This document shows positions 50,401 to 58,000 of a stretch of 64,000 nt of DNA, piece after piece. Both the position numbers and the translations under genes were made by a program. The notes beneath the pieces were generated by a model. That model ran no database searches. It was not told the origin of the DNA and was given only the letters and a program-made list of their open reading frames with translations. The DNA is taken from contig CM053275.1 of the NCBI GenBank assembly GCA_028583415.1, positions 89,026,278-89,090,277 of the forward strand, in the 5' to 3' direction. Positions within the stretch are counted from its first letter, which is position 1, and the number at the start of each line of letters is the position of its first letter. The DNA is from Protea cynaroides. Its lineage: Eukaryota > Streptophyta > Magnoliopsida > Proteales > Proteaceae.

Positions 50401-53400
50401 TTTTTTTAATTATGTCCAGAACCTGCATGATATGTAATATAAAGGGCGTCTGATAATCTGTCAAATTATATATGAAAAAAAATCTTTCCGAAACAATTCA
50501 TCAACTTGTAGTTCAATGGCGGAGAATACTGAAAGGTTTAAGATTCAGACCTTCTTAGTAGCAATGTAGCATATGCTCTGTGTGTGTGTCTTTGAGTGTT
50601 TGCATGTTTTATACTATGTAACATAATTGGGGAATATCATACTGGTAGTCTTGGTGTCTTCAGTCTGTCCAATAGGTGTTATGGTTTATTGTCATGAGGG
50701 TTGATCAGTTGCTTTCTTTTTTTAGAAATTGATCAAGGAGAAGCATTGGTTGTTAGCATATGGCATGGAATTCTGTGACTTGGCCAGAGTGCTCCGAAAC
50801 TACCATGTTCTCTGAAAATTTGTGCACTGTTAAGATGACCGAGCACTTCAGCATTTGAATTCACAGGAGTGGAGTTAAGCATGTCAAACGGAGTTAGAGT
50901 TTTAAATATTGGTGGACATGTAGCTAGAGTTTTAAATACCATTCTGCCACGACCCAAACCCGGACAAGGTGAGAGTACAGTCCTCATGGGCACTGATCTA
51001 ACGACCGGCCAAATAACTAAAAAATTAAACTATAGTTTTCATAACATAATCCAATTCAAAGCAACAAATAAAGTAACAAATCAAACCAAACCTACTGGTG
51101 GCAGGCTAGTGTATATAAGCATAAAATAAGAGGTACTTGTCTTTTCACTTGAATTTAAAACCCTATTACATCCATTCTGATGAAATAAAAATTTCGACTA
51201 AAGCTAAGGGACAGGCTTGCGCATCCTCTACGCTTTTCCCTATTCCTCGTCGACATCCTCATCATCTGAGATATCATCTAACATTAGCATAAAATGGAAG
51301 GTACTTTCTTTTTTTGCAATGTTTGTTTTTTCAAAATGTGATAAGTATGATATTTTAAAACCTTAGCGATGGCCCTCCTCTTATCTTATGTTTCTGTAAC
51401 CATTGTTTCATAATCATCTTTCAATATGCAGGTTACATTGAGCCTGTTATGGTAATCCTTCATGAAAGCGAGCTTACATGGGCAGGGCGTATCTCATGGA
51501 AGCATCACACTTGCATGATTTCTGCGCTCAGTATTAGCACTACTTTGAAGCAACAACCCCTCATATGGTCTGCTGTTGTGAGTCCTTAAACTTTCAAAAA
51601 TCCATTTTAAAAATGAAGTAACTCAACGCAAACCCTTAGATTATTGGGACTGAAATGTAAAGAAAAATGTCATAATGGTCTCTCTTGTAGTTATGGTCCT
51701 TATGGATTCTAATGTTCGGACTACCATTACAGCACAGGAAATTTTATGATGTGGCTATTGCATAATTATAAGAAATAAGACCGAAGGGGGTTGCACCGCA
51801 GCACCAGCTGTGACTGATGTGCTGGGCAGTCACTTGGCCTGTTGGACATGTGCATCAGTGCATGTCTCATAGGTCTCTGTTTTGCTAGAATTGCATCTAT
51901 CTCTTGGGACAAGATAGTGTTTATCTAGACCTGTGTATGGCTAAATTATGTTAGCAGGAGTTGCAAAATGAAAGATAACTCGATGGACTTCAAATTAGTC
52001 ATATCCTAATTAGATTGCTTAATCTCTTCAAGTCATTGCTTATCAAAAAAAAGTTAAAGGGAGAATTTAACTATTTAGGGCTGAGGATTGCTGTTCAGCT
52101 GTGTGCAGCTTGCGCCAGCGTCCCAGCCAATGGAAGAGTGCATCAGGAATCCAACAGGAGGGCATTAACATCATTTTACATGGGCTGTGAGGGGGCATAG
52201 GGGGACACAGCTGGTCAGGGAACTTTTTCCCAACTATTTAATACAAAATGATAATTCAAAGCAACTAAATATGGTTCTCCAACAACTAATTCATCTGTAA
52301 TCTATTTTAGTACTCTCCAAGAACATACAAGGGTGCAAACTTTGGTGGGCTGTTGGAATGACCCAGTTCTGAACAGGTAGCAGTTGATTTTTGCATAGGA
52401 TGAACTGGGTTAGTGTTGAAGCCTTGCCCTTACTGGGCATTTTTCACATTTAATATTATATTACTGTAGTATATAAGGTCATTTAGTTGGGATTAAGGTT
52501 GAGTTGAGTGGATATAAGACCATAAGTTTTTTGTATATACTGTAAATATATCATTGAACACTACTATTAGTTCATTGATATAGATAATCCTGAGGACTGG
52601 TTGTGCTGGGTTAGTATTGTGTAGCTGTACCCTCAGGTGGGTTAGAGATGATAGCAGACTGGCCGAAGATGCACCCTTCTAGAGACGTGCAGTCAAGAGC
52701 CTAATAAGACATGGTTACTGAACTGACTGAAGCACCCAGTTCCCACATTTTGTTATTGATGATCCTAAATGAAGATTGCAAAAACTAGGTTGGCTGAAGC
52801 ACCAACATCTCTATAATATTTAGGATTCTATTGAAGATAAGAACATTGCTAAACTACCCTTAAAATATAATCTAGAATGCCTACAATGCTACTAGATTTC
52901 TCTCAAGGTTGTAAGGACCAACATACCCTTTATCTAAATCACTACATTATGCAAGAAGCCATGTGATCTTTGTATTGAATTTGTGGGCTTTGGACCTTCG
53001 ATCAAGGTTAATGGCTCTTAGGATCTAATTTCTATTCCAACCCAAATCAATAAGAGCTTGAACCAATTAGAGTTTCATCGAGAAGGAAGATACAATTGAC
53101 ACTCATATTGTGATTATACGTTGGGAATATGGCTCCTTGCACTCCAAAATTGCACAACATGCTCTAACCTCTCTCTGAGGAACTTTTTCACCTTGACTGT
53201 TTCTTTGTTTTTTCCTTCTTGTCAACAGAGTCTTCCCCATGATGCCTACAAGCTTCTTGCAGTGCCTTCTCCTATTGGCGGTGTTCTTGTAATTTGTGCA
53301 AATTCAATTCATTATCACAGTCAGGTTAGGCTTTGTCCTTGTCTATGCATATTAGCTTCTGGCATAACTTTGCCCTGCTTTCCGTATTTGCTTCTTATAC

Positions 53401-56400
53401 CTGTTACTCTGTTAACACTCTCCTTCTGATTTGATGGAATCCTCATCATTTTAAGTGATATCTAGAATCTTGCTTATGTTTATTATTTTCCTAGGCCTTA
53501 CATCTTCTGTTTTCCTGTTTGCTTCCAGTCAGTGTGTTGCACATTGGCGTTGAACCCTTTTGCTGTTCCTATTGACCCTAGGTAATTTCCTGGTCCATTA
53601 TTCTTTTTTTGGGCAACTTTGAATTTTTATATTTGGTTAAAATATACTTCTCTTGTATTTATGATTCAGAAGATTGAGATTTTCTTCTTAAAAACTGGTT
53701 TTTGGATAGTTGATGTGGCTGTTGGATTCTTGCGTACTATCTTAAGACACATTAATTTATTGATGCTATGCTTTGGCACGAGTAACTGCACTTGGTGTAC
53801 TCTATGGAGTTTTAATTCCAATTTGTGCATGTCTACATTATGTTGGATGGGAAACCCCATGTTCAATTGGTTAGACTAATATATATCCTGCAGTTTGCTT
53901 CTAACAATTCAATCATTAGTATTTACATTTTTTTGCAAATCCAGTTTTATGCATGAGTCACTATGCACATTAGTGTTCACATTGTTTATATCCAAACAGA
54001 AACTTTGTTTAGAAATGAATAAGTGATCTAAACCCAAGGTTCTTAATCTCGATTTGGAGGTGAGATATCTCAGGTTTTGATCGAAACCTAGGATTTTTTC
54101 TGGGCTGAATTTGAAACCTAGGTCGAAACTTGTGTTGGAACTTACCGAAACCCTCAAGTTCTGTCAAAATCTGTCGATACCTGCTGAAACCTATTTCGAC
54201 CCTTGGTATCGTCTCAGGTCATTCGAAACCGAGATATCTCAGTCTACAGTTTCGAGATTTAGAACCATGCCTAAACCTTTTGGTAGAAATTTGCTTCCTT
54301 CTTAACATGCTATAACTTTATGTTGGTTTTTTAATTAAACTTTTTTATTGGATTTTTCTTCATTTTTTTTCATGACCGAATTTCTTTGTTTTTTGCTTGA
54401 GATGCTGGCAATTGCTATCATATGCTTAAATTGTAGCTGGCTGTTTTTACTTGATGGAACAACCAAAATCAAACGTCTGGTTGCTTTTCCTCTGTGTTTC
54501 AGTCACGAGATGCCTCGATCTAGTTTCAATGTGGAGCTTGATGCATCCCATGCAACTTGGTTGCTGAATGACGTAGCCATGTTATCAACGAAAACGGGGG
54601 AGCTACTCCTGCTGACATTGGTATATGATGGGCGGTAGGTGACTTCCGGCTATTCCAACTAAGTTTCTTTTCCCCATTTGATCAACAATAGATAGTATTT
54701 TTTTACTTGTTCTGATAACTTTTGCAAGGGTTCATGTACTTGTGTATCTGACTTGTTCCAAACATAAAAAATTATGGAACTTGCAGAATAAAAGGTGATT
54801 AATAGATTTAATTCAATAAAGAGTGCCGACCAACAGTTCTGTCCCTCCCTATGAAATCTGCATATGCCTAAGCTTGTATATTAGTTTTGCTATGGTATTT
54901 AAATTTATTAGATAATCCGTGCCATTATTTGGCTGATTAATTTTCTTTTTGTAGAACACTAGGACATGCCATAATTAATAAGGGGTTGATGCCAAACATG
55001 AAACACACCCTAATCCTTCTATATGGGTCAATCATGGTCTGTGAGACTCTTGCTGGGTCTGACCTAGCCGATGGGGACGCTATACATGTGATGAGAAGTG
55101 TTTTGGGTGTGGTTTCAATAAAATTTATTTGGGGCTTGTTTTTGCTGGAGCTGCATTGTTTCATGGAAGTTATCTTTTATGGAGATGCAGTGAATCCTGG
55201 GCATTTCAGGATACAGGCAACACCTGTGGACCCTGATTCGACACCAACAAAGTGTGAACATATATACTATCATTACAGCCGCCACCACCACATATTTCTA
55301 CTTCCTGAAAAATGTGAAATTACTACTATCCAAGGTTGTCACGTTGACGAGGCGATCCTAGGCGTTGGATGGTTGACGGTCGCTCAAGGCAGTCTAATTT
55401 CCAAGGCACCTGGATGCCTAGGCAGTGCCTTGACAGCAATGCTACTATCCATCAGCACTCACATATGATATTAGTGATTTCTTCTCTTGCAATAGTACTT
55501 GCGCTGTTATTTATATGATTAAAGTAATTACACTTTAATCCTGGTTTCTCTTGTAACAATTGAACTCAACTCAACTAAGCCTTACGCCAACTATTTTATT
55601 TATTTATTTTTTTTTTTGGGGGGGGGGGGGTGGGTTCTCTTATAACAGATATGGAATTATTTTCATCATTATACATCATATGAAGTTAATTTCAACACAT
55701 GTAAATATAATGTACTGTATAGCCCCCAAGTTCCAAATCCTGTTTTTGGAGCTTTCAGCCTAGGCCTGGCTTGGCGCGAGGGTCAGTTTGGGATATCCTA
55801 AGCAGTTGGCCCAATCCCAACCTGTTTAAGCTCAGGTTCAGGCTGAGCTGGGCCCGCCTTTTAACCTTTTTTTGTTAGTTTATGTAATTTAAATATTTGG
55901 TGCATTACATTGTAATCTGTATTATATGGCTTACACACGTGTGTGTGTGTGTGCGCGCTTGTAGCGTTACATCCTTGCATTTATTTTGCCTTATGTTTTT
56001 AGTGTTAGAGTGGGCTTAAGTTAGCTTTGTTTTTTATTTAAATGTTTTATTTGTAAGGCCCAATTATGAGGCTTATTTAGTTTTAATTAGTTTTTACTTA
56101 TAGCCCATTAAGATAGCTTAGAGATTAAGTCTTAATGTGATAGGTTTTAAAAGAGTTTCAAGATGTGTTGTAGTGGGAATACCAGTCCACGATGGAATGT
56201 GCTTGCTGATTGACTGCTGCACATCAGAACAATTGCCTATTTGATATATTCATTGGCTATTGAGTGCACCTTCCTATGTGTGCAGCAAGTACATTTCATT
56301 GTGGACTGGTAATCCCACAACTTGAAGCCCTTTTAAATTCTATCTAATTAAGACTTAATCATCAAGCTATCTTAATGGGTTATGATAAAAAACTAATTAA

Positions 56401-57800
56401 AACTAAATGGGTCTCATAAGTGGGCCCTACTAATAAAACACTTAAAGACCCAGCCCAAATTTTGGATTACTACTCTCTGGGCCCTTGTTGGGGCTGTAGC
56501 TGCATAACTATGGGCAGCTGCCCAGCTAAAATTGGAATGTGAAATCTAATTGAGATGACCCAAAAAATTGGACGAGGCACAGCCTGCTATAGAACTTCAG
56601 AAAGTATGGAACTAGGTTTAAAATTTGAACAGAAAAGGAAGATTTTCAAAATTTGGACCTGATCGAATAAATGCATAATCCATTAAAGTGTAATAAAATA
56701 AGAAAATGAAAACTGATTTCAAATCCTACCGATTTCAAGCCTAGGTCTTTACCAGTTGCACTAGGTGGTACCTTCAAATAGAAGCTTACTAAGAATAGTG
56801 AAATTTATACCCGAATGGTAATTTCTGCACTTACCATAGATAGTTAATATTGGCTAACTAAGAATCTTAAACTGACAGTAATAAATTATTGATGATTCCA
56901 CATCATACCTTTATTTTTCTTATCAAATCTGTTAGTTTTGACCTAAAACTACAACCACTTACCTCACTTTCAATTACTCTATCCTTTTAAATGCTAGCTG
57001 TTGCAATTGTGTGGACTATTTCTGTCGCAACCTTATGCCAATCTGTGGTGGTCTCGATGCTCAGGAGTTTCCATTTCTTATGGGATGAGAAAACAATTAC
57101 TAGAAGAAAAGGGGAAAAAGATAGCTTCTTCCTTACCGTTTGGTATTTCTATTTGAAATTGTTATATTTTCTATTAACAATTTTAGGTATGGTGATGTTT
57201 AGTAGATATGTGTTTTATTTAGTTTAGTTTCCTTTATATTTAAGGTTGGCTATATAGTGTAGCCGACTAGCTTTCCTTTATTTGGTAAGTTAAGTGTGGG
57301 GTGTTCATGTAATTTACATTATTATTGATTAATATAAAGCAATGTCATGGGAGAGAGAGAGAACATACTATCAATCTCTCCTCTTTCCCCTTTGGTTTCT
57401 TTCTCCCTTCTTCTTCTCTTGCACTTTACTTCTCTCTTATAATTTACATCATGTTTGATTCTCACATTTTCGTCCTTATTTTTATGTTTTTAATTTGCAG
57501 GGTCGTTAAAAGACTTGAACTTTCGAAGTCTAGAGCTTCAGTTTTGACTTCGGTTGGCTCCATTTAGTGATATAAGCTTTTTTAAATTTGAGTTTTATAT
57601 ACTTTGGTTGTCAATCTATTTTGTCAGTTGGCACCTTATCTATAATTTAACTAAAGATGCCTTTGTTTGTCTTATAGGGAATTGCAACACTTGGCAACTC
57701 ATTCTTTTTCTTGGCTAGTCGTTTGGGAGATAGTATGCTTGTGCAATATACTTGTGGGATGGGAACATCGATGTCAACTTCTGCCCATTTGAAGGAAGAG
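23896..57800 (+). CDS. CPSF160: CPSF160, cleavage/polyadenylation factor 160-kDa subunit (5' part, 10 exons)
   Basis: Exons: 23896-24215, 30997-31143, 35164-35317, 49252-49387, 51432-51577, 53229-53324, 53529-53581, 54503-54634, 57501-57552, 57678-57800. They total 1359 nt, exactly 453 codons, and the frame holds at every junction. The protein begins MSYAAFKMMHWPTGIEN and follows plant CPSF160 through KISVLEFDDSIHGLR, GRCGGVLVYGLQMI, LPHDAYKLLAVPSPIGGVL and NDVAMLSTKTGELLLLTL. This is the N-terminal beta-propeller (MMS1_N) region of a protein of about 1450 aa that scaffolds the poly(A)-signal recognition complex in the nucleus. About two thirds of the gene lies beyond the right edge. Introns of 6.8, 4.0 and 13.9 kb and one over 6 kb are filled with transposons; no coding damage was seen. 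Confidence 0.93.
24216..25411. other. CPSF160 intron 1, first part
   Basis: Intronic sequence starting at the exon 1 donor. No gene or element with defined ends was identified. Confidence 0.45.
25417..26224 (+). mobile_element. Solo LTR A (808 bp)
   Basis: Starts TGATGCAG, ends CCCCTTTGCCATCA, flanked by a perfect 5-bp duplication GATTC (25412-25416 and 26225-26229). It carries the 20-bp palindrome CACTGTTCACGTGAACAGTG at 25474-25493 and a GAGACTCAAC-type hairpin. There is no internal region or second LTR, so it arose by LTR-LTR recombination. Its relatives at 26574-27525 and 34099-35086 lie on the opposite strand. Confidence 0.85.
26574..27525 (-). mobile_element. Solo LTR B (952 bp)
   Basis: On the minus strand it runs TGATGCAGTCC...CCCTTTGCCATCA, flanked by a perfect 5-bp duplication AAGTA (26569-26573 and 27526-27530). 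It is related to solo LTR A but inverted, 349 bp away. It has two CACGTG-centred palindromes (27373-27396 and 27401-27422) and a tandem duplication of about 61 bp near 27140-27265. Confidence 0.85.
27531..29533 (-). repeat. Possible degraded gypsy-type LTR
   Basis: On the minus strand the sequence starts TGTAACACCCCAGCC at about 29533, the usual start of LTRs of several plant Ty3/gypsy lineages. No second LTR or target duplication was found, and the other limit is unknown; solo LTR B may be nested within it. No coding sequence is recognisable. Confidence 0.35.
29570..30400 (-). pseudogene. L1-type LINE reverse transcriptase fragment
   Basis: Minus-strand pieces from 30400 down: LKRAFSKNEIKMELAS, then after a stop PVPDGFF (normally APGPDGF), AYVKGHQILDHAVITNK and CKV.MEK.YDHVNQD-type sequence. 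These are RT blocks of a plant L1 LINE in the right order, broken by many stops and frameshifts. It lies in CPSF160 intron 1, antisense to the gene. Confidence 0.6.
30997..31143 (+). CDS. CPSF160: CPSF160 exon 2
   Basis: 147 nt, acceptor TTTTTAG, donor AG|GTGAGA. Encodes LHGNVETMAVLSMGSGD and SIVLAFQDAKISVLEFDDSI; completes codon 107 and ends with two bases of codon 156. Confidence 0.93.
31144..34093. other. CPSF160 intron 2, nothing firm
   Basis: No coding sequence was recognised. A poly-A run of about 22 lies near 33641-33664, and ATT/AAC-rich trinucleotide stretches lie near 31620-31700. Some blocks (32470-33400) look repetitive but have no ends that could be defined. Confidence 0.4.
34099..35086 (-). 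mobile_element. Solo LTR C (988 bp)
   Basis: Same family as solo LTRs A and B: on the minus strand it begins TGATGCAGATCAGG and shares the GAGACTCAACC hairpin region and AAATCTAACCCTT motif (on the plus strand). A 5-bp duplication TCCTT flanks it at 34094-34098 and 35087-35091. Its 3' end is eroded (no TG at the plus-strand start). It ends only 77 bp before CPSF160 exon 3. Confidence 0.72.
35164..35317 (+). CDS. CPSF160: CPSF160 exon 3
   Basis: 154 nt, acceptor TTGCAG, donor CAG|GTGCCT. Encodes SMHCFEGSEWNYLKRGRESF and GPLVKVDPLGRCGGVLVYGL, ending at residue 207 in phase 0. The next exon is 13.9 kb away. Confidence 0.93.
35318..36020. other. CPSF160 intron 3, start
   Basis: Ordinary AT-rich intronic sequence between exon 3 and the copia element. 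No feature identified. Confidence 0.4.
36026..36203 (+). repeat. Copia left (5') LTR, 178 bp
   Basis: TGTTGAGAATATTACG...CATTCAACA. It contains direct repeats of TGTACTACC and a TATAAATAA box-like motif ahead of AGAGGACC, a plausible LTR promoter. Confidence 0.93.
36204..36216 (+). other. Copia primer binding site
   Basis: TGGTATCAGAGCC directly after the left LTR, complementary to the initiator tRNA-Met 3' end. Confidence 0.93.
36679..40983 (+). pseudogene. Copia gag-pol polyprotein, broken
   Basis: Gag starts at 36679 (KLDGGNYLMWSRATQLSI), with a TAA at 36910 and a CX2CX4HX4C zinc knuckle (CEYCSKLWHTKDTC) ending in a TGA at 37465. Protease at about 37755 reads VIDLGATDHM: the catalytic DSG is changed to DLG. 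GAG-pre-integrase HHCC region about 38130-38260; integrase core about 38360-38740 with FTDCHT, RSDNGKEY and GVAERKN (D,D,E intact). RT about 39400-40100 with DVKNAFLHGEL and YVDD at 39987-39998; RNase H about 40510-40900 with YTDANWAGS, SSVEAEY, CDNQAA and KHVEVDHHFI. Frame changes occur near 37550, 37840, 38310, 38880, 39850 (extra A in an A run) and 39999. Confidence 0.93.
40982..40990 (+). other. Copia polypurine tract
   Basis: GAGGGGGAG directly ahead of the right LTR, overlapping the stop of the polyprotein; it primes plus-strand synthesis in this class. Confidence 0.9.
40991..41190 (+). repeat. Copia right (3') LTR, 200 bp
   Basis: Nearly identical to the left LTR apart from about 22 extra bases in the TGTACTACC repeat region, which explains the length difference (200 against 178). 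Confidence 0.93.
41419..41461. repeat. (GA)n microsatellite
   Basis: More than 20 uninterrupted GA units between the copia element and the RTE LINE remnants. Confidence 0.95.
41490..42404 (-). pseudogene. RTE-type LINE, 5'-truncated copy 1
   Basis: The minus-strand frame (41924-41490) reads MCGKTKKDKVRNDSI, LGVAPIHDKLRDGRLRWYDH, VQRKPLDTPIWRS and GRPKMTLGEVGRKDM, the conserved C-terminal part of plant RTE-clade LINE proteins. Upstream sequence to 42404 corresponds to the RT thumb region with stops and frameshifts. Copy 2 begins at its 5' side. Confidence 0.75.
42408..44281 (-). pseudogene. RTE-type LINE copy 2, split by a MITE
   Basis: From 44281 down: MSHIMKLWGRVIET, then (after the MITE) LMKQETTITENQFLMPGRST, VFIDIEKAYDKIPRELIW (RT palm) and GLHQGSALSPYLFALIMD, then FKISRMKTKYIVFNFS and, at 42767-42585, KHHIDKLSVIEMKMIRWMYG with LGVAPIHEKS. 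The 3' end has a (CAA)n/(TTG)n tail near 42404-42425, typical of RTE. Truncated at both blocks by frameshifts. The endonuclease domain is absent. Confidence 0.78.
43441..44051. mobile_element. 611-bp hAT MITE nested in the RTE LINE
   Basis: Terminal inverted repeats CAAGGTTCAAAATCTC and (from the right) CAGTGTTCAAAATCTC, flanked by a perfect 8-bp duplication GTTTCAAT at 43433-43440 and 44052-44059. Removing the element restores the LINE reading at VIET. The ends and the TCGAGA-rich subterminal regions match the 5.2-kb hAT element at 5669-10877, so it is a deletion derivative of that family. Confidence 0.9.
44290..44967. other. CPSF160 intron 3, unassigned stretch
   Basis: No gene recognised. 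A short block with ATCTCAGCAGCTATTTTTTT occurs at about 44787 and again, as ATTTCAGCAGCTATTTTTTT, at about 44942, just at the edge of the next TIR element. Confidence 0.4.
44968..46361. mobile_element. 1.4-kb TIR element, Mutator-like style
   Basis: Terminal inverted repeats of about 43 bp: left GTAAATTACTCAAACCTCCC, right end read inward GTAAATTACTTGAACCTCCC, both followed by CTGTACTTAGGT. It lies between runs of T, so the target duplication cannot be read. The interior has no transposase; open frames at 45143-45373 and 45918-46325 are not recognised. Confidence 0.65.
46362..46959. other. CPSF160 intron 3, G tract and possible hAT end
   Basis: Contains a G run near 46383-46396 and, at about 46592, CAAGGTTCTAAATCTTG, which resembles the end of the hAT MITEs in this window. 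No partner end was found. Confidence 0.35.
46960..47346 (-). repeat. Probable copia-type LTR (one end of a decayed element)
   Basis: On the minus strand the sequence CAGCTTGAGGGGGAGTGA (about 47349-47366) looks like the C-terminal codons plus polypurine tract of a copia element, followed by TGTTTAGTATTCTATT as an LTR start. No second LTR or PBS was recognised to the right, so the element appears truncated. Confidence 0.45.
47795..48119. repeat. 25-bp minisatellite (about ten units)
   Basis: Tandem units of 25-26 bp of the form GTAAACCAGACAACATCAGG plus TTGCT, diverging from unit to unit (CATCATCATG, GCATCATATT, and so on). It begins with degenerate units near 47795 and is regular from about 47863. 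There are no spacers. Confidence 0.85.
48225..48315. mobile_element. 91-bp hAT-type MITE (TTGTCAAGGCG family)
   Basis: Terminal repeats ATAGTTGTCAAGGCG and (from the right) ATAATTGTCAAGGCG, GC-rich GCCTAGGCG interior. Flanking ATTACAC at 48217-48223 and 48316-48322 is a likely target duplication. A relative is at 55331-55441. Confidence 0.75.
48324..49251. other. CPSF160 intron 3, end
   Basis: No coding sequence recognised. Poly-A/poly-G tracts lie near 49102-49129 just before exon 4. Confidence 0.4.
49252..49387 (+). CDS. CPSF160: CPSF160 exon 4
   Basis: 136 nt, acceptor GTTCTAG, donor CATG|GTGAGG. Encodes AGYGLVGDDEASGSGGTISA and SYVISLRDLDMKHVKDFTF; ends one base into codon 253. Confidence 0.93.
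50170..50350 (-). mobile_element. Possible tRNA-derived SINE
   Basis: On the minus strand a TGGTGCAATGG A-box-like motif (about 50318-50328) and GGTTTGAACC B-box-like motif (50278-50287) are followed by a body ending in a run of T (50176-50183 on the plus strand is A8). No target duplication was identified. Confidence 0.5.
50940..51300. repeat. LTR-retrotransposon debris
   Basis: The block beginning CCACGACCCAAACCCGG and ending near CATCCTCATCATCTGAG resembles plant gypsy-type non-coding sequence. No domain or boundary is visible. A short repeat TAGAGTTTTAAATA occurs at its left edge (about 50892 and 50932). Confidence 0.35.
51432..51577 (+). CDS. CPSF160: CPSF160 exon 5
   Basis: 146 nt, acceptor ATGCAG, donor GTT|GTGAGT. 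Encodes YIEPVMVILHESELTWAGRI and SWKHHTCMISALSISTTLKQ; ends in phase 0 at residue 301. Confidence 0.93.
51578..53228. other. CPSF160 intron 5, nothing identified
   Basis: No gene, SINE or element with definable ends was recognised in this 1.65-kb intron. Confidence 0.4.
53229..53324 (+). CDS. CPSF160: CPSF160 exon 6
   Basis: 96 nt, 32 codons, acceptor CAACAG, donor CAG|GTTAGG. Encodes SLPHDAYKLLAVPSPIGGVL, one of the most conserved CPSF160 segments. Confidence 0.93.
53529..53581 (+). CDS. CPSF160: CPSF160 exon 7
   Basis: 53 nt, acceptor TTCCAG, donor AG|GTAATT. Encodes SVCCTLALNPFAVPIDP; ends with two bases of codon 351. Confidence 0.85.
54035..54269. mobile_element. 235-bp hAT MITE in CPSF160 intron 7
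   Basis: Ends CAAGGTTCTTAATCTCGA and (from the right) CATGGTTCTAAATCTCGA, flanked by TCTAAACC (54027-54034) and CCTAAACC (54270-54277), 7 of 8 identical. The interior is rich in TCGAAAC/GAAACC motifs. The ends are close to those of the 5.2-kb hAT element. Confidence 0.85.
54503..54634 (+). CDS. CPSF160: CPSF160 exon 8
   Basis: 132 nt, acceptor TTTCAG, donor CG|GTAGGT. Encodes HEMPRSSFNVELDASHATWL and NDVAMLSTKTGELLLLTLVY. Confidence 0.93.
54635..55322. other. CPSF160 intron 8, first part
   Basis: No feature recognised; the open frame at 54986-55468 runs into the MITE that follows and has no recognisable domain. Confidence 0.4.
55331..55441. mobile_element. 111-bp hAT-type MITE with perfect TSD
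   Basis: Ends CAAGGTTGTCACG and (from the right) CATTGCTGTCAAGG, flanked by a perfect 8-bp duplication CTACTATC at 55323-55330 and 55442-55449. Same family as 48225-48315. Confidence 0.88.
56010..56465. repeat. Foldback element, about 450 bp
   Basis: Two arms of about 200 bp (56010-56215 and 56265-56465) are imperfect inverted copies, sharing TTTAGTTTTAATTAGTTTTT, CCCATTAAGATAGCTT and TACCAGTCCAC. A short unpaired centre lies near 56216-56264. No target duplication was identified. Confidence 0.7.
56466..57500. other. CPSF160 intron 8, last part
   Basis: No feature recognised up to the exon 9 acceptor; a (GA)n stretch lies near 57350-57362. Confidence 0.4.
57501..57552 (+). CDS. CPSF160: CPSF160 exon 9
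   Basis: 52 nt, acceptor TTTGCAG, donor TCG|GTTGGC. Encodes VVKRLELSKSRASVLTS; phase 0 at the end. Confidence 0.88.
57678..57800 (+). CDS. CPSF160: CPSF160 exon 10
   Basis: 123 nt, acceptor TTATAG. Encodes GIATLGNSFFFLASRLGDSM and VQYTCGMGTSMSTSAHLKEE. The donor chosen is GAG|GTTCAT, a weak non-consensus site; the frame runs into a stop 18 bases later. The L1 insertion starts less than 200 bp downstream. Confidence 0.78.
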
Positions 57801-58000
57801 GTTCATGTCAAAAGTTGATAGCTCTTCTTTACTATTTCAATTTACTGGTAGTGAAATACTTAAGTGCATTCATCTTTGAGATAATGTCTCCTTTCTGCTT
57901 TAGAAGCTTTTCTATAACCCTTATTTCAGTACTTCAGAAACAGTACTTCAGAAACTTTTACTACTCAGAGCTCCTACCTTGACTATGTCAACCATCACAA

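Noticed and set aside
53121..53429. 102-codon open frame as a separate gene
   Set aside because: It merely contains CPSF160 exon 6 with flanking intron bases.
54986..55468. 160-codon plus-strand open frame in CPSF160 intron 8
   Set aside because: No recognisable domain and its last third is a MITE; not between splice sites that keep the CPSF160 frame.
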